Part shown: in pieces, positions 1-12,443 of the stretch
How positions within the stretch are numbered: position 1 is the stretch's first letter
Layout: each line of letters begins with the position of its first letter
Assembly: GCF_026914185.1 (NCBI RefSeq)
Contig: NC_070570.1
Span: 2,170,001-2,234,000, forward strand
Reading direction: 5' to 3'
Source of the DNA: Puccinia triticina
Taxonomy: Eukaryota > Basidiomycota > Pucciniomycetes > Pucciniales > Pucciniaceae
DNA length: 64,000 nt
The notes under the pieces: model-generated
What the model was told of the DNA's origin: nothing
The model's input: only the letters and a program-made list of their open reading frames with translations
The model's database searches: none
Translations under genes and position numbers: made by a program

Positions 1-14
1 AGGGATTCCTTGTC

Positions 15-590
15 ATCTCAATTATGGTTTTCAAAGTTGAAATTCATGCATGCATAAATGTGTAAATTATGAATTCATAAAACTTTGTTGACTGGGAAAG
101 CCAAAGATTGCCCAAGCAGATTGGTGAGATCAGGACCCTGAAAACCCCCTATAGATGCGGGTAACCAAAAATCAAATATTTTGGCAAAATTCATACATTG
201 GGAGGCACCGGGATTTGGGAATGACTTTTTTGGCTGATTCATACATTTTTGTGCCTATGCATGGAGCAAAATCACCCTGGCGAGCCCACAAACCCCAAAG
301 ACAAGCAGGGCTCTGCAGATTTTAGCGTATATAACTGAGTATCAGCAGAAATTCATATATAAGTGCCATGTTTGGTGCCTTTTTGGCCTGCAAACCCCAT
401 TCATACCAATTTTTGTGCCTAACATATTGCAAAAAAAAAACCTAAAAATCCATACATTTAGGTTACCCACATACTTTGGGGGTTTCCAGGGTCCTGTGAG
501 ATCCCCTGCAAACAAACTTGTATGAATTTAGGATTTGTACATTTATAGATGCATGAATTTTGACTTTGAAGACCATAAATTTGATACTTT
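15..590. mobile_element. non-autonomous element with long terminal inverted repeats
   Basis: The first ~150 bases (about 20-165) reappear inverted at about 440-590. Matching landmarks are TATGGTTTTCAAAG near 24 against CTTTGAAGACCATA near 566, AATTCATGCATG against its inverted copy, AGGACCCTG against CAGGGTCCT, and GGGTAACC against GGTTACCC. The middle has no coding frame. A long imperfect inverted repeat around a short non-coding core suggests a MITE or foldback element. The outer end and target duplication cannot be fixed because the window starts here. Confidence 0.5.
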
Positions 591-1158
591 GGGTATGGTT
601 AGAATTGTGAGTGCCTCTTTCCTTTTGGGGGGCACTGCCGGAGCAAACCTTTGAGTCCAACTTTGCCCTCTTCCCCTTCGATTGGCGCAATACGTGCAAC
701 AAGTGTTCCAACACTCAACCGCACACAACTTAAGAATTCTCAATCTAACACAAGACGGAGGGCCTGCTATTCTGGGGTATGTGGCAGCCACTGAATAATC
801 ACATCAAGAAACAAAAATAGTTTGCATGGGCAGGATTGATCCAATAGTGTGTATATATTTTTGTAGAAATTATTACGGTAGTTACACAGAAAAAACTATG
901 TACAAATTCTGAGGTGTGTTATGAAGCCTGTGCACATCCATACAACTGGCTATTTGGTTGAACACCACACTCGTATGATTGTTGATTGGGCTTTGCTTGT
1001 CCTAGTGAGAATTGACTCTAACTCAAGTCATCAAACCGTAAGAAAATCCAAAAGGAAAGGGCACAACAATCCATGACAATGATTGCAAGCACACATATGT
1101 AATCCTCGAGCCTTGCGTTTGTCTTGCCAAGATCTCAGCATCAAACCGATGCGAATAT
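591..1158. other. non-coding stretch downstream of TOA2
   Basis: No supported gene is seen. Only short open frames in AT-rich sequence are present; the stretch includes the 3' flank of the minus-strand TOA2 gene. Confidence 0.4.
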
Positions 1159-1833
1159 TTATTGGGATTGAGCGGGGCCTGCATTAGGATTTCCTTTACA
1201 CGCGACTATTTTGACCCGCTTGACTGGCCCTACTGAATCTCCACCTTCTAGCTTGAATGTTGAATCATGCAATAAAAATGTCCATACCTGTTTTTTTCGT
1301 ATATAACCAAAGAGGGCCAGTGTTCAGAATTCTGTCCCTTTCTTTTTCACCTTTATTGGGTATCTTGGGGATGAAGGATTTTAAATCGTACCTCGTCGCA
1401 CAATCTGTACGTAGATAAATGCCCCTTCACTGTACATTTGGCGCGTAGCTCTTCCGAAAGAATGTGAGAAGCAGATTTATCGAACTAAGGTGCATCAAAC
1501 GAGACAGATCTTGATTTAGCATCTATCGGGCTATGAGCGGCAGTTTTCTGCCGGCGGTCTTCGGATCGGCAGTCAGGGACATGGATTCAAGAGTTTCCTG
1601 ACCTGCTTGAGCACCGTCAAAGCGAGTTGAGGGTTGATGTGTCCGCTCTGAATGAGTTCGTCGAGTGCGTCCGTCAGCGCAAGTCCGAGACTGCGAAGGG
1701 GACAAGGAAGCTCGGGTCAGTCAGCTCGCCTTCGAAAGCGGAGAGAGACCGCAAGGAAGGCCGGAGACGCTCACCTCGATCGACGGTAGAGTTCAAAGTA
1801 CGGCGCCGAATTGATACCAGTGTTCGAGGCCAT
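1159..1833 (-). CDS. TOA2: transcription initiation factor IIA small (gamma) subunit
   Basis: Four short exons on the minus strand give 122 residues: 1775-1833, 1603-1690, 1392-1484 and 1159-1287, introns 84, 118 and 104 nt, all GT-AG, frame kept throughout. The length equals the usual TFIIA gamma size. Recognisable family blocks are [20 protein letters not shown] at the N-terminus (the helical part that forms the four-helix bundle with the large subunit), [13 protein letters not shown], and the beta-barrel part [18 protein letters not shown] binds TBP-TATA complexes and stabilises RNA polymerase II pre-initiation complexes in the nucleus. The ATG at 1833 is the only in-frame start before the conserved ELYR block, and a TATAAAG box lies 76 bases upstream. 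Family assignment is by motif and length. Confidence 0.93.
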
Positions 1834-1908
1834 GTAGTCGATTGAGGAACGGAGTGGTGCGGAGGGGTTTTGTGCAGCCCGGATCGAGGGCCAAGAGGGC
1901 TGCTTGCC

Positions 1909-1915
1909 CTTTATA
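1909..1915 (-). promoter_or_regulatory. TATA box of TOA2
   Basis: TATAAAG on the minus strand, 76 bases upstream of the TOA2 start codon. Confidence 0.45.
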
Positions 1916-2183
1916 CTCGCCTTTCACAGCTACTGCCGCAGGCCAGTGATCAATTTACGCAGACATGACGTCGAAGGCTTGCGAAACGTGCACAACAATC
2001 ATGTGTTCAAAAGTATGTACACCTTTCAGTTCCTCTTCGAGCAGCCTGGATCACGCCATCCATGCGGATCCCAGATTCCCAGTTATCTCGATGGCCATCA
2101 TGGGATCGAACAAACAAAGAACAAACGGGGTCGAGGGGGAGAGGAGCGCGGTATGAATACTCCAATTTTCCGCACCGCCACAT

Positions 2184-2266
2184 GGTCATTTGGCCGAGTT
2201 GGTCTAAGGCGGCGGTCTTAAGATCCTCTAGCGCGAGCTGCGTGGGTTCGAATCCCACAGTGACCA
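2184..2266 (+). tRNA. tRNA-Leu(UAA)
   Basis: A class II tRNA of 83 nt including the discriminator A. The acceptor arms GGTCATT and AGTGACC pair, with one T-G wobble. The A box (TGGCCGAGTTGGTCTAAGG) and B box (GGGTTCGAATCCC) are typical of leucine tRNAs; the variable arm AGC-GCGA-GCT is a hairpin; the loop CTTAAGA carries anticodon TAA. The anticodon stem as read has two non-Watson-Crick positions, so a covariance-model score would be useful. No intron is seen. Confidence 0.85.
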
Positions 2267-4028
2267 AACCTTTCAAGTCAGGTTGCGCTGCACGTTGGTT
2301 TTTCGGCGGATGCGTACGACTCTTTTTTTTCACCAACCATGAAAGAAATGGAGTAGGGATTCACACCTTTTTTCTGACTCTTTCGAAACATCAGGAGGAA
2401 GGTCTCCTGCCTGAATGAAGTCAATAGAGCCGAACTGTTTGTGGTTAAAGCTCTCTGTGTCTATTTTTACTTCTTTCTGATGAGGATTCACACCGTCTTT
2501 GCACCGCCAAACTGGATAACCAAACATGATAACATGGATATCTCATGTTGCAGGGGTTTTCGTAATTATTTGTGTCGAGCCGGTGCAACTTGAGTGCATG
2601 TCGATGTTTGAGAACCGAGCCGCTGATGATTCTGTGCTATTTAAATCCATCATACATACATATCCTTACATTTCCAAGCTGTTTGACTATTTACATCTCT
2701 AGGCACCATTGAATACTGATTTCCAAATGAGCAAAGCCATCCAAAGCGCAACCGGCGAAGTTGAACCGCCCGCGAGTCAGCTGAGTTGTGTTGATGAGCA
2801 GAACAAACCCGGTGGAGACGATCGAAGCCCTGGACACACTCTCTCCTCTTTGCAGTGGACTTGTGGATCGATGTGGGTACGTCTGTTTCGGATGCATGTC
2901 CGCGGGCAAGACAGAGGGAAAACAAATCACACACTGTGCAAATGTTTGGCTTGTGCTAATTTCCGCTACCGTTCATCCATGTTGGACGTAACATACCGGC
3001 TCAGAGCTCTGAAGAGGAAAAAGGGACGAAAGGGTGGATTACATAGGTGGCCACCGCATTCGAGATTATGATGGGTTCCCTTCAGACGAAAAGGCTGGAG
3101 TGCGTTTGAAATTCTCCGATCTGCAAACCGATCGATCGTAAAGCTAAAGAAAATGAGGATTGACAAAATCATTTGGGATGTGTTCTATTTTGTATATGTT
3201 TCTTAGATTGGATAGATAGCATTAGCCGACTTCGAGATAGCCCGTGGAGACTGGCCAAAGGGCAGTGGCTCAGCGGGGGAGGCTCATGGCAAGGAGAGGT
3301 TTCATTTCTGGGACATGTGGGGTTCACAGGGGGAGCAGGCTGCGAGCCACTGTCGACGAGAGCGAAAGAGGTGTGTTGATGATGGCGCTGGTGTTGCATA
3401 CTCCCAGAGCCGATTCCCGATCGTCGTCATCGTCGTCAGCGTCGCTTGCCCCTTCCGATTCTGAGAGCGCATACATCGACCATCCGCCCCAAAGGATTCT
3501 TTCTGGGCGAGCCCTGGCGCCCGTGAAGCCGTCGCGGCGGAGTGCTTGTCTCCCTGGAAATCGGGGGCCCTCTGCTGACATGCCTGTGTCAATCGGCTGC
3601 TGGGAGCTGTGAAAGGCCTGCCTGCTCTTAAGCGAAACCAGCCCTGGCCCACCTCGATCACACCCACCACTCACCCCTCGGATTAATACTTCTTTCCTCT
3701 TGACCACTCCCCACCTCCAGCAAGATATAAAATAAAACAAACAAACACATTTACGCAACAGACCGCCCACGGTAGGGATACAGAGTACTCACTCAGGGGA
3801 ACCTCTCATCTCCCTCCTCTTCCCCCTCCCCACCCGCAAACTGTCTAGATAAACATAACCGTGTTCCGATCTGCTAGCTTGCAACCCTTTTACCGTCTCC
3901 CCTTGCACGCTCGCCCTGAGCCCGATCTCCCATAGCATATCTCGAGTGCGTGCGTGTGCTCAATCGGATCACCTTCTTAACAGCTGCCCTGCTGTCAAAC
4001 TCGGCCACCCCCACACATCCCGCAAGAC
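2267..4028. other. intergenic region, weak open frames only
   Basis: Between the tRNA and the desaturase. Two places look slightly gene-like. At 2690-3080 there are overlapping open frames on both strands, and a good acceptor (CTCCTCTTTGCAG) and donor (GTACGTCTG) on the plus strand. At 3376-3612 a plus-strand frame of 78 residues is rich in serine. Neither matches a family I know. The last 300 bases are CT-rich and probably hold the desaturase promoter and leader. Confidence 0.3.
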
Positions 4029-5812
4029 ATGTCCAAGCCCGCCCCTGCCCCTGCCGCCGCCGCCGCCGCCGCCACTGCCGCCCCGCATCTCCGCCAGCGC
4101 CAGCGCAAGAACCTGCCGGACTACGACCCCGACTCCGATCTCAGCGAATCGGAGGGCTTGGGCGGCCTCCGGCCACAGTCTGGCAACACCTGGGAAGACG
4201 ACGAGGAAACTGCGGTCGATGACGACAGTAAGCTTAAAAAAAAACAACCCGTGTTTCACCTCATCTCTCTATCTTGACAGGCGCTTACTCACACTCGTAT
4301 ATCCGCTCCAGGCTACGTCCAACGCACCTTGCGCAAGGAAAAACCACTCCCGCCCATCACCTGGCACAACTTCTATCGAGAGATCAATGTGATCTCCACC
4401 TTGGCCCTGACCGTCGTCCCCGTCCTGGCCATCTACGGCGCCTTCACCACGCCCCTCTGCCGGGCAACCTTGGCCTGGTCGATCATCTACTACTACTTCA
4501 CCGGGCTCGGCATCACTGCGGGCTACCATCGTCTGTGGGCCCATCGATCCTACAACGCCTCTCTTCCGCTCCAATACTTCCTCGCCCTCGGAGGCTCAGG
4601 CGCCGTCGAGGGGAGCATTCGCTGGTGGGCCCGTGGCCATCGTGCCCATCATCGCTACACCGACACCGATCTAGACCCGTACTCGGCCCACAAAGGTCTC
4701 TTGTGGAGCCATGTGGGCTGGATGGTCGTCAAGCCTCGAAGGAAGCCCGGCGTCGCCGACGTCTCCGATCTGTCTCGCAACCAAGTCGTCCGATGGCAGC
4801 ATCGTTGGTACCTTCCCCTCATCTTCGGCATGGGCTTCTTCTTCCCCACTCTCGTCGCCGGTCTCGGCTGGGGCGACTGGCGAGGCGGGTTCTTCTACGC
4901 TGGGGCCGCTCGCTTGTTATTCGTTCACCATTCCACCTTCTGTGTCAACTCTCTTGCCCACTGGCTCGGAGACGCCCCCTTTGACGACAAGCACACTCCC
5001 AGGGACCACATCGTCACTGCCTTTGTCACGATCGGTGAAGGGTACCACAACTTGTAAGTCTCCCCGGTGACACGATACTGAGAGAGCCGAGTGAATGACT
5101 GAAATTCGCCTGTCCTTGCGCAACATGCAGCCACCACGAATTCCCGCAGGACTTCCGGAACGCGATCCGTTGGTACCAATACGACCCCACCAAATGGTTC
5201 ATCGCCCTATCAGCAATGCTAGGACTAGCCTCGGAGCTGAAGACGTTCCCGGACAACGAGGTGCGCAAGGGGCAGTACAGCATGAAGCTCAAGGAGCTCC
5301 AGCAGGACTTCCGCGACGTCAAGTGGCCCAAGTCCTCCAACGACCTCCCCATCCTCACCTGGGAGCAGTTCGTCGAAGAGGCCGATAAGAAGAACGGCAA
5401 GGACCTCATCGTCGTCGGCGGGTTCATCCACGACGTCTCCCAGTTCATCGACGAACATCCCGGTGGCCGCGCGCTCATCAAGACCCGGCTCGGCAAAGAC
5501 GCCACCACGGCCTTCCACGGCGGCGTATATGGTCAGTGCCTATTTTTACCCACTGCCAGCTTCCTCCACAGATGCTGACCGACCCGGCGTTTTCTTCTTC
5601 TTCTTCTGACAGACCATTCCAACGCGGCACACAATCTGTTGGCCATGCTCCGCGTGGGCGTGATCGAGGGGGGCTACGAGGTCGAACACCTGAAGAAAAA
5701 AGTGGGCGTGTTCCGCAAGGAACAGCAGATCCCGATTTGTGGCCCCAAGACTCTCGGCACCATCTCGGCCCCCGAGAGTCCCGCCCTGAACGTCAAGCCT
5801 ATCTACACTTGA
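4029..5812 (+). CDS. OLE1: stearoyl-CoA (delta-9) desaturase fused to cytochrome b5
   Basis: Four exons (4029-4227, 4312-5053, 5131-5531, 5613-5812) encode 513 residues, the normal size of fungal Ole1. The ER membrane enzyme introduces the delta-9 double bond into palmitoyl- and stearoyl-CoA. All three di-iron histidine boxes are present: HRLWAHR near residue 139, HRAHHR near 176, and HNFHH near 312, the last assembled exactly across the second intron. A C-terminal cytochrome b5 domain with the haem-binding HPGG motif near residue 423 supplies electrons. The N-terminal ~65 residues are low-complexity (alanine/proline then acidic). Introns are 84, 77 and 81 nt. For intron 1 the second of two AG sites keeps the frame. 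The gene looks intact. Confidence 0.96.
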
Positions 5813-8331
5813 TGTCGACCGACTTGCACACCGCCTCTCGGGTGCTGACGACGGTCGTCTATCACGGTTGCTCATATATTTATATACTGTCTTATTACAA
5901 GCTGATCTTCTTTTCTCTTGCTCTCATCGCTACATATATATAACTAGAAAGCTCAAAAACAGATCAAAATCTCAAAACTATCAATTTCTGTAGTCCGCTA
6001 TTCTAAACACACACCAAAAAGCTCACCTTGTCCGTCGAGGGATCTGCGCAGTCCTCCGTCCACTGCTGAACAACATGTACATGCTCAACCGATCTCGTCC
6101 TCCATCCTTTTGACCAGCCCTGTCGTTATTTATCGTAGATGAACTCCGCTAAACCAATCAACCACGACCAATGAAAACACTGCCAGCTCCAGAGAGACGA
6201 GAGCTCCAGATGGAAGTCGGCTGCAGAGCGCCGATAAGGAAGACTGGTGCCCCGACAGTCGGGGCCCAGCAGTCCAGATTCCTGCAGCGAAATATCTGCT
6301 TTGGGCGGGCTTGATCGCTCCTGGGAGGCTCCCAGATCTTGATGGGAAGTCCTCCACCGCACCCATGGCTCTTCTCAAGCGTGAACTGTGGTGGAAGGGG
6401 GGTTGTGAGATTGTTTTTGGGGAGTAAGTTGCAGAGTGGGCTAGCATTTTTTGCGTGGTTGATGCTAGGCTTCGAGCGCGGGCGCTGCTGGAGGGTCCCT
6501 CCCGTCAGTCTTCGTCCCAGCCTTGTACCATCTGTGGTGCGAGGAAGAATACTATTACTCTTCCTCGCACCACGGCGGGGTTTCCCGGCTCTTTCACACA
6601 AAGAAAGCGATTCCTTGGCCTGGGCTTTGAACGCTTCGTTTGGGATGACTGTGGCATTGGACGGTTTGGATCAGCTTCGAGATTGCTTTGTCCTTCGTGA
6701 GCGCTGTAACTGAGCACTCGCTCTGTCCACTCACTGCTGGATTGCCATCTCGTAACAGTCAGGCCTGGCAGCCAGTGTCAGGGCTCTCCGGCACCTGTGA
6801 TCCCAGCTTCTGATCACCTGCTTTCGGAAAAAGTGCTGAGGAACAGAGACACATGAACTCGGATCCCAACTGGACACAAGGCACCACTTGCAGTCTCAGG
6901 ACAACCAAACATATTTGAAATTGTAAGCAGAAAGGAAAAACACAAATGTTTGACCATAGGTAGTCAAGATTAAATGATAGCAAGAGACCCAAGTGAAATC
7001 CAGGTATAGTGTTCAACTTGTAATGACATGGATGAGTCTGATGTGATTTGTGGTATGTGAAAAAATGATTGGAGATGTGAGAATCCAGTATCTGGTATTC
7101 AGAAATATGGCTACTCAAGTGAATCCCAGATTGGCTAGGATCCCCTCATCCTAGCCAGGTTCACAGGCTGTGGATCTACTATGAAAGAGAAACTACTATA
7201 ATGTGCAATCATTCTATGGTTTCCTTGTGACTGTTTTTATTCTACTTGCTGCTGGAGGCACGCTTCCCACCTTGCCAATTCCATTGCCAACTGCAGCTCA
7301 AACAATATGCATTGTGGCTCTCTTTTGTTTCTTCCTGGATCAAACCACAGCTATAGCTCTTGCACAATGGACAGCAAGGTAATTTCTTCTATAAAGAATA
7401 AAAAAATGTTAAGATTTGTCTTTGACCATTTCTTTGGCACATCCAGCACTTGATAACTCACCATCTTGAAACATTCAACCAAGGTTGATTGAATGGAAGG
7501 GAAAGTAGAGTTTATTGGCTTCAGCCTTCATCACGTGTTCTGGCTTTCAGAAAAGCCTTTCTCTGAAGTGAAGCAGTGAACTTACATTCTCCCCCAAATT
7601 CTCTGTGTCCTTTGAATCAACTATTGCAGATGGGTGTTTTTCCACTTTTGGAGATCCTTCAAATCCAAGAAAAACCCTATTTTTCCTGCCTTTTAGCTAA
7701 AGCAATGACGTCAGTATTCTATGTGCAAGAAAAAAAAATCGTATTATTTGTGGGGGGACGGAAGGGATTGAACTCTTTGCTCACTGAACATTCTTTTTCA
7801 ACCGGTGGGGTCCTGGGTGGATCTGATGACCCCACATGCAGGCCTGTGAAACTATCAGTGATCAGTTCTGCCAAAGAATGTTCCGGGATGGCTGGGCTCT
7901 CTGCAGATGATCTACTGGAACTGATGACTTCCTCTGATGGATGTAATTCAGTAGCACCAATAGTTTGTCTTGCTACTTGTAGAAACTTTTTTGTCAAAAA
8001 CAAAAAGAAGATGAATGTTCATTGGTTTTAGCATTCTGTTGTGTTTAAATTAAGAATACCAACTCACTGCAATAAAAAATAAGCTGCAAATTATTCTGAA
8101 AGATGTATCTAAGGTAGATATATTTGGAGGTAAACTCAGCACCACTGGATTTTTGTGAATGGGTCAAATCAAAGAGTATGGAATATGGATTCAAGGTGCA
8201 CAAGACTTGCCATATTTATGTGCAACTTTAGATAAGACATGACTTGTGTGAAGCACCTTTTACATACTAGTCTCAAAAATTCAAACTGATCAATATACTG
8301 ATACAAAAACTTGTTTCCAACAGATAATTAA
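5813..8331. other. intergenic region with small hairpins, no supported gene
   Basis: Follows the desaturase. Two CCAAT sequences lie near 6153 and 6168. A perfect 15-bp inverted repeat lies at 6534-6573, and a 9-bp one (GGCTAGGAT/ATCCTAGCC) near 7132-7155. A minus-strand frame at 7719-8003 and a plus-strand frame at 7576-8031 are open but match nothing I recognise; they may be transposon remains. Confidence 0.35.
6534..6573. repeat. perfect 15-bp inverted repeat with 10-nt loop
   Basis: Arms GTGGTGCGAGGAAGA (6534-6548) and TCTTCCTCGCACCAC (6559-6573) are exactly complementary. No gene context explains it; it could be a transposon end pair or a transcription/processing hairpin. Confidence 0.7.
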
Positions 8332-8569
8332 ACTTGATATGTCAGCAGCATGGATGTGCTCCCTTAGGACTTCCCTTTCACTTTGGAGCCCAAGATTCAT
8401 CATGTATGCAGTTGTCTTTGGTGGTTGGAGTGAAGGAATACCTGTGCAGTTACTTGATATGTCAGCAGCATGGATGTGCTCCCTTAGGACTTCCCTTTCA
8501 CTTTGGAGCCCAAGACTCATCATGTATGCAGTTGTCTTTGGTGGTTGGAGTGAAGGAATACCTGTGCAG
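8332..8569. repeat. 120-bp tandem duplication, two copies
   Basis: 8332-8451 and 8452-8569 are the same sequence, with one difference seen (T at 8396, C at 8516). Near-identity indicates a recent duplication. Confidence 0.95.
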
Positions 8570-9774
8570 CTATGTTCCCAATCCAGTATCAGTGACACTG
8601 ATACACATTGACTGCCCTCAACTAATATACAATGCTGAAACCTCTTTGCTACAAACAGTGCAGCAAAGCAGTCAGCACAGCGGTTTTTGGGACCACTGAG
8701 CTGAGCTACAAATAAGTGGGTGGGGTGGGGTGCTGATTAATCTCACTGTCAAAAAAATGGGGGAAATCTGAACAAAAAATCAGTGGTGAATCAGTGGCAG
8801 CCCACTGAGCTAACACTATTTTCAGCAGAAGCAGCAGAAGGCTGCAGCACAGTGGTTGAAAACTGCTGATCTAAGTATGTACAGGGGTATTGGGGATACA
8901 TTGATGAAAGTGGTTATAAAAAATGGTCAATGTACATGAACAGGAAAATAATAAGGTAAGTGCTGGGAGTTCTCTGACTTTAAGTGTGCATGTTGGGTCC
9001 CACACTAACCAGGGATCAAAAGATTTATTGCACCAAAGCACACCAAAATGTTAATGTAGAGTGTGTTTGGAACACTCTTATAACAGAGTGGGCTTTGACA
9101 TACCTCTATAGCAGAGTGTGCTTTGGCACACTCACCAGGGGGGAATCTGTGGCACTCTCTGGAGAGTGCCATACTGTGGTTTCTTTACAGAACTCTTGTT
9201 GAACTCAAATATGGAGGCATGTATCATACAAGCTTGATTTCTGTTCATGATTCTATCTCCAAATCAATCTCATGTCAACTCTAACTAGTGACTTGGAGTA
9301 AGCTTGTGTTAGTTACAAGTAAGCCATACAAAAAGGATGGCTGCATTTAGATCCATTTGAATTGCTGAGACAGAAGTTAGAAATGGCCAGAAGGGAGGGA
9401 GAACTTCATTCAACATGAGAAGAAAGGAGTGAAATATTTTGTTGCTTGAGAAAATTTTCAATTTTGGTTTTGTAATCAACCAATAATTTCACCTGGACCA
9501 CGTCTCACCTGAACATAGCCAGTCACAGCGCGTGTCATTTGATTGTTTATTTGATGTTAAAAGCCAATTCTAGTGTCTCTGTTCTTGATGAGGTAGTCAG
9601 GGAGTGTTTGATGTTCAGCATACCAAGATCTAAACACGTAGAGAGCAAGACCACAGTTTTTTCAATTCCAGACAGATGAGGAAAATACAAACGGAAGATT
9701 GACCACTTCATGTTGAAGTGGTCATCTGCCAACATCTTTGGATTAGCCATATTTTTGGGGCAAAGATGGGATTC
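8570..9774. other. repeat-derived AT-rich stretch
   Basis: No gene is seen. A 20-bp perfect palindrome GGCACTCTCTGGAGAGTGCC lies near 9151-9170 inside a stretch of short direct repeats (AGAGTG motifs, 9055-9175). Confidence 0.35.
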
Positions 9775-10390
9775 CAAGCCCCCAAGCTAACACTTTTACT
9801 TGTGCTGATCCAATGACTTTTCACACCTCCAATGTCATCAGAAACACTTGTAGCATGTTAAGAAATCTTACCACAAGAATCACACACAGAACATGCCCCA
9901 TACGGGGGAAGGCCAAACAATGATGCTGTTCAAGGTATAGCTGCAGAATTTCCCGCAGGCCCTCTGCTGCAGATTTGTGAAAGGCTTTGTAACAATGTCC
10001 ACCCTGATGTTTGCGCAAAAACCAAGGTGGACATAAGAAATCACTGACCAAGCCCCCACACTGAATATTTTGCTTGTGCTGATCCAATGATATTGCACAA
10101 CCCCACCAACAATGGGCATGCTCACAACATGCCAAGCAATCTTGCCACAACAATCAAACACACCCCATGCCCCATGTGGGGGAAGGCCAAACAATCATAC
10201 ATGTCAAGGTATAGCTGCAGGATTCCCTGCAGGCCCTCTGCTGCAGACTTGTGAAAGGCTATCTGAAAATTTCCACCCTGATGGTCGCGCAAAAATCAGG
10301 GGGGACATCAGAAATCACTCACCAAGCCCCCACGCTGACACTTTCGCTCATGCTGATCCAATGACCTTGCACACCTCCCATAAAATTACA
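9775..10390. repeat. tandem repeat of ~273 bp
   Basis: The same ~273-bp unit recurs with moderate divergence. CCCCATACGGGGGAAGG at 9896 matches CCCCATGTGGGGGAAGG at 10170 (spacing 274). AAGCCCCCA blocks recur near 9778, 10050 and 10325. About two full copies plus a partial copy are visible. No coding potential is seen. Confidence 0.8.
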
Positions 10391-12443
10391 CATGCTCATG
10401 AAATTTCAAGTCATCATGCCATCACCATCATGCACAGGCCCAGCCTCCTGCCAGCAAAATTTGATATTCAGATCAGATATATTTTGCATTACAGGAATCC
10501 ATGAGCCAGGAGATATTAGAAAACTGTGTGCTATCATAGACAAGGACCTTGGAGCGGTGAAACACACAGCACAATTAGAGAAGAAAAACTAATCTACATG
10601 CTTAAGATCCTGGAGGGTGAGGTAGAAGCACCCCTTGAGGTGCTGATTGGCCTGGCATTGCCAGCTGATGAATCTCCAGAGTTATGATGGGTGGCAGGGT
10701 TGGTTGCAACTTGATTAGAATTGCAGAGTGCTTGAAGTTTCTCTGAGATTTTTTCAAGACTGTATGCTGTGAATTTAGAGATATTTTTGCTGCTCAAATA
10801 CACTTATGTTGTTCCAATACTGTGGGCTGTAGCAATCAAGAGGCAAAATTTGAGGCACCACCAGGACCCCTTTTGTTCTTCTGATTACGCAATGAGCCCA
10901 CTCTGGCAATATAGTACAGCCAAGCCATGTAGGTAAAAAGAATCAAAAAACCCTTAAAATCCATGCTTCAGGCCCATCAGTAATCACATTCTCTAGATCT
11001 AAAACAGCATCCAGACTGAATTGGAAGCTATGTGCCAAGCAACCTGACAGGCTGGTCAGTGTTTATGTACCCTTGATGAATGATTGGTGTAGGGAGACAT
11101 GGCCATCTGAGTGTGTGGGTGTTCAAGGAAGCTTTTATGCTCATCTCTTCCAGTCAGAAGTGTGGAAAAAGTATACCTGTGAATCTTTGGTAATTCTTGT
11201 CAAACGGTCAGAGCATTCATACATGTTGTATGAAGTTGCATAACATGGTTTACAGATAAACACTAGTTCAAAATAAACAATGACTGAGCTGTTGATCAGT
11301 TCAACATATGTTAGGTTACAGTCAAACTCATCATGGGGTTTAAAGTAAAACAGAGGTTATGGGTGATATGAACTACACACCAGTACATAACTCAGATGAA
11401 ATTACAGCCAGGAACTCTCTGGAGAGTGCCACTTCAGGGCTTGTATAAGCTCTGCATGAGGAACATGGGATGGAAAAAAAAAAACATCATTGGGTAATCC
11501 TCAAAATCTCAAGGGGGTTCCAAATATGAATTTTATTGCATTTTTGATTCCCCTAATTAGGAAGTTGAGACTCATGAAACAGCAACTGCAAAACTGAGCT
11601 CCATGGCATGCTGAAACAAAGCGGGCAAAAGCAATCACAGCCTGAAAGAAGGTGGCACAGTCAGTACATGAATACTTGGGGTTTCATATTTGCCAACATG
11701 TCACTCATTTGCAGACCTGTACACATGCACCATCAATCTTTCCATTGTTCAAGATATGTCCAAAAATATTGTTTGGGCATCAGAGCTCACATTGCACTTC
11801 CAATCCTTGCTGGACCCCTACCACCAGGAAAAAACAATGATCACTTGTCTGCAAGTGACATCAAAAAGTACAAAGGCCCCTTTCTACTTTGGTATGTCAC
11901 TTGTTGGCAAGTGATCATTCTTTTTCCCTGGTGTACCTGAAACAACCTGTTCATTGTTAGGCAACGATCTTATTCATCCTGCTTATTAGAAGTTCCATTT
12001 GCTGTTGTCATGCACCTTTTCGATCATTAATTATGGTGACAAATTAATTTGTGATCAAATTCATTATGACATGCTTTGATTTTGTGCTCCGGTTTGGATT
12101 CTGATGTTACTATCTTTGTTTGACAGTCTGACTATTGTTTTCCTTCCCTTCCTTTCCTTTCTTTCTCCATTGATATATTCTTTTTCATCTCATCCATTAC
12201 TATCACCATTGTGTATCCGAGAGATCTAAAAACTCAGTAAAATCATCATTATCATTGTGAATTCAAATTCTATTGTGAACGCATAAGAACTATAATTTTA
12301 GTTATTGCTCAAGCATTGGCAAACTATCCTCTTGGATAGTTTCATAGCCTTGCATAGCGAACTGGGTAATAGCCAAGTCCTCACAATTATATATCAATCA
12401 TCAAAGAATAATATATATATATACATATTATAAAATTTTTGGC
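10391..12443. other. repeat-rich intergenic sequence
   Basis: No supported gene. Contains a degenerate copy of the CTCTCTGGAGAG palindrome near 11409-11427, a hairpin element at 11819-11934 (listed separately) and TA-rich tracts near 12410-12430. Confidence 0.35.
11819..11934. repeat. hairpin element with ~41-bp imperfect arms
   Basis: The left arm (11819-11861, holding AATGATCACTTGTCTGCAAG) and right arm (11894-11934, CTTGTTGGCAAGTGATCATT) are near-complementary around a ~32-nt loop. Each arm is itself partly palindromic. This resembles a very small foldback transposon. Confidence 0.7.

Noticed and set aside
2650..3071. Small genes on either strand (94-120 codons)
   Set aside because: Several frames are open on both strands, but none has a recognisable family, and splice signals on the plus strand do not give a convincing protein.
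7576..8031. Protein-coding gene of 151 codons
   Set aside because: Open frames overlap on both strands, no start context or homology, and the region is repeat-derived.
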